DNA from: Myxococcales bacterium
Lineage (GTDB): Bacteria; Myxococcota; B64-G9
Direction: 5' to 3'
Assembly: GCA_012798435.1 (NCBI GenBank)
Contig: JAAZNF010000041.1
Coordinates: forward strand, 1 to 45,545
Length of the DNA stretch: 45,545 bases
The notes under the pieces were generated by a model that made no database searches, was not told the origin of the DNA, and worked only from the letters and a program-made list of their open reading frames with translations. Positions 33,301-40,855 of this stretch are shown here, in pieces (the first letter of the stretch is position 1; each line of letters begins with the position of its first letter). Both the position numbers and the translations under genes were made by a program.

Positions 33301-34209
33301 GCCCAGGCCGCCTGCGCCTCCGGCAGTTGCCGCATCGGCCAGTGCGAGACGGGCTTCGGTGACTGCAACCACCTGGCCAGTGATGGCTGCGAGAGCGACA
33401 CCGGCAGCGATCCCCAGAACTGCGGCGCCTGCGGCACGGTGTGCGCCGTGCCCCACGCCCAGAACACCTGCGTATCCGGCGCGTGCGCCGTGGCCGGCTG
33501 CGAGCCGTCGTTCGGCGACTGCAACGGCTCCGCCGCCGACGGCTGCGAGACGTATCTCAACAACAACGACGCGCACTGCGGCGCGTGCAACCACTCCTGC
33601 GACGTCCCCCACGGCAGCGCCACCTGCCGCAGCGGCGACTGCTCGCTGCAGAGCTGCGAGGAAGGCTTCGGCAACTGCGACGGCGACTCCGACACCGGTT
33701 GCGAGGCGGAGCTGGCCTCCGACCCGCAGAACTGCGGTCGCTGCGGCAACGAGTGCACGCCGGCGCACGGGACCGGAGGTTGCGCCCAGGGCGCCTGCGT
33801 CATCGCCTCGTGCGAGACGGGGTTCGGCGACTGCAACGACACCGCCGCCGACGGCTGCGAGACCGACCTCGTTGCCGACCAGGCGAACTGCGGCGCCTGC
33901 GCGCACGCCTGCCCCGCCGGACAGGAGTGTCGCGACAGCCAGTGCGCCGAGCCCTGCCCGGACGCCGACGGCGACGGCCACCCGGCCCAGGCCTGCGGCG
34001 GCGACGACTGCGACGACACCCGGGCCGGCGTCCATCCCGGCGCCAGCGAGACCTGCAACGGGCGCGACGACGACTGCGACGGCAAGAAGGACGACGGCCT
34101 GGAGTGCAGCGAGGGTTGCGGCTGCGGCCCGGCCCGCTCCGGCGGCGCCGGCGGGCTCTTGCTCCCGTTGCTGGCCCTGGTGCTGCTGCGGCGCCGGAGG
34201 ACGGCATGA
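30364..34209 (+). CDS. Secreted M14 zinc carboxypeptidase with P-domain, Cys-rich repeats and MYXO-CTERM
   Basis: A 1281-residue exported peptidase. The ATG follows AGGAG. The signal has lipobox LAGC (Cys19). The M14 domain (about 105-410) has zinc ligands His171 and Glu174 (IHAREVMTEE) and His293 (IDFHSYGEY), with catalytic Glu367 (TIEINRDF). A short carboxypeptidase-regulatory-like segment follows, then a PKD/Ig-like domain (about 483-580) and a P/proprotein-convertase domain (about 585-705; YIGDLIVELTSPSGT, GDWRLHVADTAGGD). Residues 734 onward are nine Cys-rich repeats of 52 residues (CE..FGDCN...DGCE..L..D..HCG.C). After them comes a MopE-like acidic Cys motif (DADGDGHP..CGGDDCDDT). The end EGCGCGPAR, a Leu-rich helix and RRRR form a MYXO-CTERM tag. 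It probably digests peptides at the cell surface; the downstream genes are coupled. Confidence 0.93.
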   Translation: MKTMLPVTLFALVSLLAGCSDSSRALSPWKSGLSDEPALTRIYTPAPEKLRAELIRRGLDVTGSHHRLGYVDVYATPEKRDAALRDLTARVSRLETLDHRRSALALSDYRNPAEVSAYLDSIAATYPNLARKVDLTPSGLFEGNHVYAMKISDNVATDEDEPTILFTSQIHAREVMTEEITCDIADYLTSRYASDPEVKQWVDSMEIWVIPQVNPDGAAYVFSTYNYWRKNRHPNCEVDNNRNFVWNWAQCPGSSGDCGDDTHHGASAGSEPETQATDALMAELRPMYYIDFHSYGEYILWPSGCEKTEEDDLFRLWVSEVNAILPDDDGQTGNFTIGNTADTLYTAPGGTDDHAYGAYGALGVTIEINRDFQPDFASLRNPTVQRMRNAWQYLIRRTLNGPSVRGHTFDAQTGAPVVAHYQFSNHPFTHGQWPLRTDAVGRFGRALMPNSDHVVVFTAPGYLPAARSVHVGTGPADLEVPMTAGTNHAPTVVVGPDQTVNEGDTVTLDASQSSDPDPGTALVFVWTQTGGPAVALRNASTATPSFFAPGVSQDTVLTFQVVASDGELSSAPATTRVTVRNMWDESTTFPSADTPISIPDADDTGITSIIHVSDNRPILSARAHVDITHTYIGDLIVELTSPSGTRVVLHDHAGGSTQNLHAEYELIQVAGEMAGGDWRLHVADTAGGDSGTLDAWTLTLELVGDPPCQQASDCQLPHTLVADCVAGRCEVVTCAAGFGNCNGIHSDGCETVLASDPLHCGSCENACAFPHAAALCQNSACVMGACEANYGDCNASAADGCEIPLASDPLHCGSCENACSFPHASALCQTGQCRLGTCEALFGNCDGVATNGCESDLSADPSHCGTCTRVCNLAHATSKCVAGACQVDTCQGSWADCDGAGANGCEADLDTNVAHCGDCAVNCQALNAQVSCQAGACVMGACLSGYADCDGAAATGCEADLRSDPLHCGACDAPCALAHAQAACASGSCRIGQCETGFGDCNHLASDGCESDTGSDPQNCGACGTVCAVPHAQNTCVSGACAVAGCEPSFGDCNGSAADGCETYLNNNDAHCGACNHSCDVPHGSATCRSGDCSLQSCEEGFGNCDGDSDTGCEAELASDPQNCGRCGNECTPAHGTGGCAQGACVIASCETGFGDCNDTAADGCETDLVADQANCGACAHACPAGQECRDSQCAEPCPDADGDGHPAQACGGDDCDDTRAGVHPGASETCNGRDDDCDGKKDDGLECSEGCGCGPARSGGAGGLLLPLLALVLLRRRRTA
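32563..33966 (+). repeat. Nine tandem Cys-rich coding repeats, 156-bp period
   Basis: The first Cys codon of the units checked lies at 32563, 32719 and, after eight periods, 33811. The units are 52 codons long; the ninth is slightly shorter. Units 1 and 2 share nearly identical stretches around CGSCENAC. Confidence 0.88.
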
Positions 34210-34676
34210 TCGCCATCGATGCCCCCGGCTGGGGGACGCGGCGCATCGAGCATCTGGTCCTGGACTTCAACGGGACGCTGGCCTGCGACGGCATGCTGCT
34301 CCCCGGCGTGGACGAGCGGCTGATGCGGCTCTCCATGAAGGTCCGGCTGCACCTCGTCACCGCGGACACCTTCGGCACCGTGACCGAGGAGAGCCGGCGC
34401 TTCGAGCTGGCGCTGAAGATCATCAAGAAGGGCGCGGAGGACGCGCAGAAGGCCGAGCTGGTCCAGCGCCTGGGGCCGCTCCAGGTGGCGGCCATCGGCA
34501 ACGGGCGCAACGACGTGGGCATGCTGCGCGAGGCGGGCCTGTCGATCGCCGTGCTCGGGCCGGAGGGCGCCAGCAGCGAGGCCCTGGCGGCGGCCACCCT
34601 GGTGTGCCCAGACACCCTGAGCGCGCTGGACCTGTTGCTCCATCCGAAGCGCCTGGCCGCCACCCTGCGCCGCTAG
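34206..34676 (+). CDS. Small HAD-fold protein (soluble P-type ATPase-like phosphatase)
   Basis: A 156-residue protein whose ATG overlaps the peptidase stop by 4 bp (ATGA). Motif I LDFNGTLA carries Asp20 as nucleophile, but the second Asp of DxDGT is Asn. TADTFGT is motif II, Lys residues near KIIKKG fill motif III, and GNGRNDVGML is motif IV. This compact layout, resembling the phosphorylation domain of P-type ATPases without the membrane part, matches the COG4087-type proteins. The substrate is unknown. Confidence 0.82.
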   Translation: MIAIDAPGWGTRRIEHLVLDFNGTLACDGMLLPGVDERLMRLSMKVRLHLVTADTFGTVTEESRRFELALKIIKKGAEDAQKAELVQRLGPLQVAAIGNGRNDVGMLREAGLSIAVLGPEGASSEALAAATLVCPDTLSALDLLLHPKRLAATLRR

Positions 34677-34686
34677 CGGGGACGCC

Positions 34687-35862
34687 ATGAAAGTGAACAT
34701 CGGCAGCCAGGCCATCCGTAGCGCGCGCCAGGCCGAGGCGTTGCTGGGGCAGCTCAAGGAGGGCCTGTTCCAGACCGACCTCGAGCACCGCATCGTGTAC
34801 TGCAACGAGTACGCCGCGCGCCTGGCGAACTTCGAATCCTCGTCCAAGATGCTGGAGGCCCGCCTTCGCAGTGTGGATCTGTTCGTGGATCCGGAGGACC
34901 AGGCCCGCATCGTGGAGAACGTCATCAAGCAGGGCGCGGTGGAGAGCTTCGTGTGCCGCATGCGGAGCCCCCAGGGCGTCGAGCGCTGGATCCAGATCTC
35001 GGTGTTCCTGGCGCTGGATGACGAAGACCGGCACACCGGCTTCTGGGGGATCCTGCGCGACCTCACCGAGCAAATGGAGACCCGCCAGGCGCGCGACCGG
35101 CTCCAGCAGGAGCTGGTCGAGGCACTCAAGCGGCTGGAGAACAGCGAGCGCCTGGTGCGGCGCCAGCGCGACGAGATCCTCTCCCGCAACCGCCGGCTGC
35201 AGGAGTTCCACGCCGCGGTGGTCCACGATCTCAAGGCCCCGCTAAACTCCCTGCTGGGGTTCGTGGACATGCTTTCCGAACAGGCGAGCGGCGCGGCCGA
35301 CGACAAGATGCGCCACTGCCTGGAGCGCATGCGCTTCAACGTCTTCCAGATGGACCGCATCGTGCAGGGGTTGCAGGAACTCATGCTGCTCGACCGGGAG
35401 GCCGAGCAGCGCATGCAGGTGGACCCGGCCCAGGTCATGCGCACGGTGCTGGAGAACCGGCGCCAGCAGCTAGGGCAGGGCCGCGCCCGGGTGGAGATCC
35501 AGGAGAGACTCCCCGTGGTCGAGGTCCAGCCCACCAAGCTGTACCAGCTCCTCGACAACTTGCTCTCCAACGCGCTGAAGGCGGTGGCGACCAAGGACGA
35601 CGGACGGGTGTTCTTCGGCCGCGGCTGCGAGTCCGATCCCTCGGCCTTCTTCATCGAGGACAACGGGCCGGGCATCCCCGCGGACGAGCGAGAGAAGGTC
35701 TTCGCCCCGTTCTACCGCGTCGACCGCGGCACCCCCGGCGCCGGCCTGGGACTTTCCATCGTGCGCCGCATCGTGGAGCTGTACGGCGGGCGCGCATGGA
35801 TCGAGGCCGGCGCGGAGGGCGGAACGCGGGTGTGCTTCACCCTGCCGCTGGCCGCGCCATAG
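34687..35862 (+). CDS. PAS-domain sensor histidine kinase, soluble
   Basis: A 391-residue cytoplasmic kinase without membrane segments. A PAS domain covers about residues 15-130 (LFQTDLEHRIVYCNEYAARL ... GFWGILRDLTEQ). A coiled stretch follows, then the dimerisation helix with His180 (VVHDLKAPLNSLLGF). The ATP domain shows N box (LLDNLLSNALKAV), G1 (EDNGPGIP), an F box (FAPFYRVDRG) and G2 (GAGLGLSIV). It starts 10 bp after the HAD gene, so it is likely in the same operon. No response regulator is adjacent. Confidence 0.93.
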   Translation: MKVNIGSQAIRSARQAEALLGQLKEGLFQTDLEHRIVYCNEYAARLANFESSSKMLEARLRSVDLFVDPEDQARIVENVIKQGAVESFVCRMRSPQGVERWIQISVFLALDDEDRHTGFWGILRDLTEQMETRQARDRLQQELVEALKRLENSERLVRRQRDEILSRNRRLQEFHAAVVHDLKAPLNSLLGFVDMLSEQASGAADDKMRHCLERMRFNVFQMDRIVQGLQELMLLDREAEQRMQVDPAQVMRTVLENRRQQLGQGRARVEIQERLPVVEVQPTKLYQLLDNLLSNALKAVATKDDGRVFFGRGCESDPSAFFIEDNGPGIPADEREKVFAPFYRVDRGTPGAGLGLSIVRRIVELYGGRAWIEAGAEGGTRVCFTLPLAAP

Positions 35863-35880
35863 CTTTCTCTCGACGGAACT

Positions 35881-36558
35881 TCACAACGAGAGGAACCGTT
35901 CCAGGATGCGGGGCGCGAGAAGATCGTCGCGCACCGGCCCGGCCAGCGCCGCGGCGAATCGTCCGGCCTGATCAGGAAAATACCGGCTCGCCCGCTCCAG
36001 GAACTCGCGGCCCAGGGCGGGGGAGATCTCGGGGTGGGCCTGCACCCCGAACACCGGCAGTGCGCCCCATTGTAAAAACTGCACCTCGCAGTCCGGGCTG
36101 CGACCGGCCACCCGGAGCATCGGGTGAGCCCCGGCCGCCACCTCGTCGAAGTGCGCCGCGAAGGCGTGGTACTCGCCCGGCGGCAACAGCCACTCCCCGG
36201 TCAAGCCCAGGGAGATCCAGCCGAACTCCGGGCGGGCGGCCCGCCGCACGCAGGACGGCGACCCCAGGGCCAGCGCGATGAGCTGGTGACCGAAGCAGCT
36301 GCCGAGCACCCGCGCCCCGCGCCGCACCTCCTCCCGCAACCAGGCGGCCTCAACCAGTGCCCAGGCGGGCGGGGAGACGATGCTGCACTCGGACCCGGAG
36401 AGGATCACGTGCCGGAACTCGCCGGGCGCGGGCAGCGACTCGCCGGCCGGGGGGCGGACGCTGACGAGCGGGCCCGGCGCCGCGGCCTCCCAGTGCGCGA
36501 CCGGTCGGTAGAGGTCCGGGTAGAGAGAGTTGTCCACGACCAGGAGCTCGTCTCTCAT
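35881..36558 (-). CDS. Class I glutamine amidotransferase-like protein
   Basis: A 225-residue GATase1-fold protein, stand-alone. The triad is visible: Cys88 (VLGSCFGHQLIALAL), His175 and Glu177 (GVQAHPEIS). The group includes GMP synthase-like amidotransferases and gamma-glutamyl hydrolase-type proteins; without a synthetase partner the acceptor is unknown. It starts at ATG 36558 (MRDELLVVDNSLYPD), just after a promoter-like site. It converges with the histidine kinase gene, 18 bp apart, with a small CTCTCG/CGAGAG inverted repeat across the junction. Confidence 0.88.
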   Translation of the reverse strand: MRDELLVVDNSLYPDLYRPVAHWEAAAPGPLVSVRPPAGESLPAPGEFRHVILSGSECSIVSPPAWALVEAAWLREEVRRGARVLGSCFGHQLIALALGSPSCVRRAARPEFGWISLGLTGEWLLPPGEYHAFAAHFDEVAAGAHPMLRVAGRSPDCEVQFLQWGALPVFGVQAHPEISPALGREFLERASRYFPDQAGRFAAALAGPVRDDLLAPRILERFLSL

Positions 36559-36566
36559 GGCGGGCG

Positions 36567-36596
36567 ACGCTATCCCGACTTTTTTCGATTGTCCAA
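36567..36596 (-). promoter_or_regulatory. Promoter of the amidotransferase gene
   Basis: On the minus strand TTGGAC (36596-36591), an 18-bp spacer and TAGCGT (36572-36567), just before the ATG at 36558. Confidence 0.45.
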
Positions 36597-36649
36597 TCCG
36601 GCGCGGCGCAAGATCGTGCGCCAGATCGAACCGCCGGCCGGCTGGAAGA

Positions 36650-36679
36650 TTGACAAGCAAGGCGCACGGTTCCTACAAT
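36650..36679 (+). promoter_or_regulatory. Strong sigma-70-type promoter of the Pro-rich lipoprotein gene
   Basis: TTGACA at 36650-36655, an 18-bp spacer and TACAAT at 36674-36679: the closest match to consensus in the window. The start codon follows 37 bp later. Confidence 0.7.
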
Positions 36680-36716
36680 TCCCCCCGGCGGTCCGCGCGA
36701 CCGCAAGGAGCACCGC

Positions 36717-37178
36717 ATGCGGTCTCGATATTTCGTTCTTGCAGTCGCGCCGTTGATTGCAGCCGTCGGTTGCGCCGCACCCACCCGGGCCTGGATCCAC
36801 CCCGACGACGTGCCCAAGGTGTTCCCCTGGCCCAACAACCAGAGCCAGGTCACCGTCCGGGCGAAACCGCGCACCACCCTGGCCAACACCTGTAGCTGGT
36901 TCGGCTCCTACGAGGAAGTGACGCTGGGACCGGACACCAGTTTCTACATCACCGACGAGCTGGACAAGCAGTTCGTGTACACCCCGGTGCGCTCGCCCAT
37001 GCGGCGGCTCTCCCCGGTGAAGTCCATCGAGATCCGCTGGCCGGTCAAGGTCGTCGAGCCCGCCGCGGCCCCGCCGCCCGAGCCGCCGCCGGCACCCGCC
37101 GAGCCTGCGGCGCCGCCCCAGCCGCCACCGGCCTCCGGCAAACCGCCGCCACCCGCTCCCGCCCCCAAACCATCATGA
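36717..37178 (+). CDS. Small Pro-rich lipoprotein
   Basis: A 153-residue exported protein starting at an ATG behind AAGGAG. The lipobox AVGC puts the lipid on the Cys near residue 19. A compact middle part (about 25-110) has two Cys, and the last about 40 residues are almost only Pro and Ala (PPPEPPPAPAEP), a wall- or periplasm-spanning style of tail. I recognise no family. Confidence 0.8.
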   Translation: MRSRYFVLAVAPLIAAVGCAAPTRAWIHPDDVPKVFPWPNNQSQVTVRAKPRTTLANTCSWFGSYEEVTLGPDTSFYITDELDKQFVYTPVRSPMRRLSPVKSIEIRWPVKVVEPAAAPPPEPPPAPAEPAAPPQPPPASGKPPPPAPAPKPS

Positions 37179-37219
37179 GTATCATAGCCGCCACCTTGCG
37201 GGGGACCTCGGGATAATTC

Positions 37220-38758
37220 ATGGGTCTGCTACGAACGATCTTCTACTGCCTGCGCCTGCGCAGCCACGACAAGAAGCCGCCGGAGCGCATCGCCGAAATC
37301 CAGGCGCAGAACCTGCGCCGGCTGGTCCGCTTCGTCAAGGAGCGCTCGCCGTTCTACGCCGAGCTCTATCGAGGCGTGGACCCCGAGGCGCCGGGGTTCT
37401 CCATCCGCGACCTTCCCCCGGTGACCAAAGAAGCGCTGATGGAGAACTTCGACCGGGTGGTCACCGACCCCCGCCTGCGGCAGGCGGAGATCCAGGAGTG
37501 GATCCGGGACCGCCAGCAGGTGGGGCGCTTCTACCGCCGACGCTTCGTGGTCACCCACACCTCTGGCACCACCGGCACGCCGGGCACCTTTGTGTACGAC
37601 AAGCGGGAATGGGACTGGATCCAGGCCTTCGCCGTCACCCGCGGGGTGCGTTACAAGCCGACCTTCTTCGGCTTCTTCGCCCACGCCTTTCGCATCCTGC
37701 TCCGGCGCATTCGAGTGGCCCTGGTGAGCGTGCTCAGCGGGCACTTCGTCACCTATGTGCTGTTTTTGCTGCGCCCGCGCATCGGCGGGCTGGTATCGCG
37801 CTTTTCCTTCCTGTCCGTGGTCGAGCCGCTGGAGATCCTGGTTCAAAAACTCAACCGCTTCCGGCCCGACGTGCTGCACTGCTATCCCACCATGTTGGAA
37901 GTGCTGGCCTACGAACAGATGGAGGGCCGGCTGAACATCGCCCCCTGGGTGATCAGCTGCAGTAGCGAGCCACTCACCGGCTCGGCCCGCAAGGTCATCG
38001 AGGGCGCCTTCCCCCGCACCCAGCTCTACGAGACCTACGGCACGTCCGAGGGCGTAACCATCGCCTCGGAGTGCGCGCGGCACCGCGGGCTGCACGTGAA
38101 CACCGACTACTACATCCTGGAGAGCGTGCGCGAGGACGGCTCGCCGACCGGCCCGGGGGAGCCGAGCGACCGATTGTACCTCACCTGCCTGTTCTCGCGC
38201 ACCATGCCGCTCATCCGCTACGAACTCAACGACGTGGCGGTGTGGCTGCCGGAGCGCTGCGAGTGCGGGCTCCCCTTCCCGCTGCTCAAGGTGCGCGGCC
38301 GCAGCGACGACACCTTCTGGGTGTACGACGCCAACAAGAACCCGGTGGCCCTGCCACCCATTCCCTTCGAGGCGGTGTTTCTGGACGTGGAGGGGCTCAC
38401 CCAGTACCAGCTCATCCAGGAGGAGCGCGACCTTTTGGTGGTGCTGTTCAAGCCGCGGCTCGATGCTGACATCGCCCGGGTGGCCGAGGAGCTCAAGCGG
38501 CGGCTGAGCGCCTACCTGGAGCAGCGGGGGCTCGCGGGGTGCCTGCGCCTCCAGGTGAAGCCGGTGGAGCAGATCCAGCGCCACCCGACCTCCGGGAAGA
38601 TCCGGCAGATCTACAGCAAGGTCGAACGCCTGTACCTCCCCGGCCGGCCGCTGGGCGAGCGCCGCGCCGGGGAGGATCGGCGCCTGGTGGAGCTGTCCGG
38701 CCCGGCCGAGGAACGCCGGCAGCGGCCGCGCCGCGCCGAAGACCTGAAGACGGAGTGA
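37220..38758 (+). CDS. PaaK/CapK-type adenylate-forming enzyme
   Basis: A 512-residue ANL-superfamily protein related to phenylacetate-CoA ligase and to the CapK/coenzyme F390 synthetase group. The nucleotide-binding motif is THTSGTTGTPGTFVYD; the adenylate motif is YETYGTSEG; PLIRYELNDVA and GRSDD follow, and the C-terminal lobe ends with PTSGKIRQIYSK, whose Lys would act in adenylation. The N-terminal RLRSHDKKPPERIAEIQAQN region and the hydrophobic stretch near 155-200 fit CapK-like members tied to cell-surface polymers. The last about 45 residues form an Arg/Glu-rich tail. The acid substrate is unknown. It lies 41 bp after the lipoprotein gene and just before the small membrane protein gene. 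Confidence 0.88.
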   Translation: MGLLRTIFYCLRLRSHDKKPPERIAEIQAQNLRRLVRFVKERSPFYAELYRGVDPEAPGFSIRDLPPVTKEALMENFDRVVTDPRLRQAEIQEWIRDRQQVGRFYRRRFVVTHTSGTTGTPGTFVYDKREWDWIQAFAVTRGVRYKPTFFGFFAHAFRILLRRIRVALVSVLSGHFVTYVLFLLRPRIGGLVSRFSFLSVVEPLEILVQKLNRFRPDVLHCYPTMLEVLAYEQMEGRLNIAPWVISCSSEPLTGSARKVIEGAFPRTQLYETYGTSEGVTIASECARHRGLHVNTDYYILESVREDGSPTGPGEPSDRLYLTCLFSRTMPLIRYELNDVAVWLPERCECGLPFPLLKVRGRSDDTFWVYDANKNPVALPPIPFEAVFLDVEGLTQYQLIQEERDLLVVLFKPRLDADIARVAEELKRRLSAYLEQRGLAGCLRLQVKPVEQIQRHPTSGKIRQIYSKVERLYLPGRPLGERRAGEDRRLVELSGPAEERRQRPRRAEDLKTE

Positions 38759-38763
38759 GAGAA

Positions 38764-39084
38764 ATGAAAAGGATCCTGTGGGGGATACTGCTCCTCCTGC
38801 TGGCGGCCGCGGCGGCCTGGGCGGCGTTCGCCGTTCCCATCGGCGGCCGCACCCTGGTCGAGCGCCTGCGCGGCATCCCGGCTGCTGCCCCGGCCGCGCC
38901 CGGTCCTGCCGCCAAGGCGCCCGACGCCCCGGCAACGCCCCCCGCCAGCCCCTCCACCAGCCCCCGCGCCGACCCCGGCCAGGACAGCGACAGGCTCACC
39001 GAGCAAGACCGGCAGAACCTGGATCGGCTCCTCGAAAAACGCCTCCAGGGACCCGCGGAGGCCGGCAAGAAAGACAAACCATGA
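38764..39084 (+). CDS. Small single-helix membrane protein with Pro/Ala linker
   Basis: A 106-residue protein with an N-terminal membrane helix (WGILLLLLAAAAAWAAFAVP), a Pro/Ala/Ser-rich linker and a charged helix (LTEQDRQNLDRLLEKRL). It starts 5 bp after the preceding stop and overlaps the protease gene by 4 bp, so it is translated with both. It may anchor or regulate the protease (inference). No family is recognised. Confidence 0.75.
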   Translation: MKRILWGILLLLLAAAAAWAAFAVPIGGRTLVERLRGIPAAAPAAPGPAAKAPDAPATPPASPSTSPRADPGQDSDRLTEQDRQNLDRLLEKRLQGPAEAGKKDKP

Positions 39085-40544
39085 TCGTCCGGCGGGGGCC
39101 TTCTTTTCTCCTCGGCGCCGTGGCGATGGCGCTGATCGGTGCTCATTTCGCGGGCGCCGAGGAGGCCCCTGCGTCCGACACCCTGTGGAGGCGCCTGCCC
39201 GACGGCCCCATACCGGCGGCCACCTCCGACACCTTCGGCCGGCTGATCGAGGCCTGCCGCCCCGCGGTGGTGGCCGTGCACACCCAGGTGCGGCGCTCGC
39301 TCGTCGGGCGGACGGGCGAGGAGCCGTTCTTCTCCTTCGATCCCTGGCGCCTGTTCCCGGACTTCCCGCGCGAGTACCGCGAGGAGGGGGTCGGCTCCGG
39401 TTTCGTCATCCATCCCGATGGCTGGGTGGTCACCAACCATCACGTGGTGGCCGGAGCCAGCCAGATCCTGCTCTCCATCCCCGGTGTCTCGGGGCGCGTG
39501 CCAGCCCGCCTCGCCGGCGCCGACGAGCGCACCGACCTGGCCCTGCTCAAGGTGGACCTCCCCCACCCGCTGCCCACGCTGCCCCTGGGCGACTCGGACC
39601 TGTTCCCGGTCGGCGCCTGGGTGCTGGCCATCGGCAACCCCTTCGGCCTGGAGGCGGTGGCCACCAAGGGGATCGTGTCCGGCAAGGGCCGCAGTTTGTC
39701 GGACCTGCCCAGCGTGCACACCGGCGGCTTCGATTTCATCCAGACCGACGCGGCCATCGATCGTGGCAGCAGCGGCGGCCCGCTGCTGAACCTGCGCGGC
39801 GAGGTGGTGGGCATCAACGCCGCCATCAACAACCGGGCCCGGGGCATCAGCTTCGCGATCCCGGTGAACGTGGCCAAGGCAGTGCTGATCCAACTGCACC
39901 GGGTTGGCGAGGTGCGGCGCAGCTACCTGGGGATCAACGTCGCCGACCTGGGGTGGGATGTGGCCGACCTGCTGCGCATGCCCGAGCCCCGCGGGGTGGT
40001 CATCTCGGAGGTCAAGGCCGGCGGCCCGGCCGACCAGGCCGGCGTGAAGGCGGGCGACATCCTCCTTTCCATCGCCGGGCGCCCCGCCCGACGCGCCTCT
40101 GACATCGGCTGGCACTCCCAGACCCTGACGCCGGGAGTCCCGGTGCGGCTGGAGATGTGGCGATTGTCTGGCCCCGTGTCCCTCACGGTAGTGCCGCGCG
40201 AGCGGCCGACGGCCTCGCCGCCGCAACCTTCGGGCCGTCCTGCGCTGCCGGCGCCCTTGCCGGCCGGACCGGGCCTGGAGGTGGCGCCGCTGGACGAGAC
40301 CAGCGCGCAGGCGGCGGGCCTGCCACAGGGCCGGATGGCGCTGGTGGTGATTCGGGCGCAGGGCGAAGCAGAGGCGGCGGGTATCCGCGTGGGAGACGTG
40401 ATCCTAGAGATCGACGGCACGCCGGTCGAGCGCCGGGAGGATCTCGAGCGCCTGCTCGCCGCGCCGCCCCGCGGAGGGCTGCTTCGCCTGTTTCTCCTGC
40501 GGCAGAAGAACACCTTGTTCATCGCGCTGCGCCGCACCTGGTGA
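39081..40544 (+). CDS. HtrA/DegP-type periplasmic serine protease with two PDZ domains
   Basis: A 487-residue exported trypsin-like protease for envelope protein quality control. The start overlaps the upstream stop (ATGA). The signal peptide ends near HFAGAEE. The triad is His121 (VTNHHVV), Asp152 (RTDLALLK) and Ser231 (GSSGGPL). A first PDZ domain covers about 280-375 (YLGINVADLG, GGPADQAGVKAGDILLSI). A Pro-rich linker leads to a second PDZ (about 400-487; AEAAGIRVGDVILEIDG). Length and order match the DegP/DegQ group; degP versus degQ cannot be told, so no symbol is given. Confidence 0.95.
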   Translation: MIVRRGPSFLLGAVAMALIGAHFAGAEEAPASDTLWRRLPDGPIPAATSDTFGRLIEACRPAVVAVHTQVRRSLVGRTGEEPFFSFDPWRLFPDFPREYREEGVGSGFVIHPDGWVVTNHHVVAGASQILLSIPGVSGRVPARLAGADERTDLALLKVDLPHPLPTLPLGDSDLFPVGAWVLAIGNPFGLEAVATKGIVSGKGRSLSDLPSVHTGGFDFIQTDAAIDRGSSGGPLLNLRGEVVGINAAINNRARGISFAIPVNVAKAVLIQLHRVGEVRRSYLGINVADLGWDVADLLRMPEPRGVVISEVKAGGPADQAGVKAGDILLSIAGRPARRASDIGWHSQTLTPGVPVRLEMWRLSGPVSLTVVPRERPTASPPQPSGRPALPAPLPAGPGLEVAPLDETSAQAAGLPQGRMALVVIRAQGEAEAAGIRVGDVILEIDGTPVERREDLERLLAAPPRGGLLRLFLLRQKNTLFIALRRTW

Positions 40545-40812
40545 GGCCGCGGGCCGCGCTCCGACACCCACCCTCGCGAGCAAGACTGCGTACTGTTCGT
40601 GTTCCCCGTTGCAGGCTTCGCCCGACTTCTGCCATCGAGGGTCCTCAATCGCTTCGCGACTCGCACCACGCACCGCGGCACACCAGTGCGCGCCGCATCG
40701 GAAGATGAACATTGGTTACCCGTCTGCCAAGGCGAGGCACGGTCATGCGCCGCGCCGGAGCGAGCCTCCACACAACACTCGGACTCCGGCCGGTGTCGCC
40801 GGCAGGAAGAAC
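40545..40812. other. Non-coding gap with repeat family B, copy 2
   Basis: No convincing gene is seen here. The block 40621-40657 repeats the sequence at 27300-27336 (28 of 37 bases), with TGTTCCCCG at 40600-40608. Together with the next two entries this accounts for the 370-bp gap between the protease and the Cys/His protein gene. Confidence 0.4.
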
Positions 40813-40851
40813 ATGCAGACATGCCCTTCCTGCTCTAAAGAGATCGGGTGA
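40813..40851 (+). pseudogene. Twelve-codon zinc-ribbon-like ORF remnant
   Basis: An ATG behind AGGAAGA opens MQTCPSCSKEIG and stops at TGA 40849-40851. CPSC plus KEIG is the usual opening of small zinc-ribbon proteins, but the second Cys pair is missing, and the sequence runs straight into repeat family A. It is probably a truncated gene, or chance. Confidence 0.3.
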
Positions 40852-40855
40852 ACAA

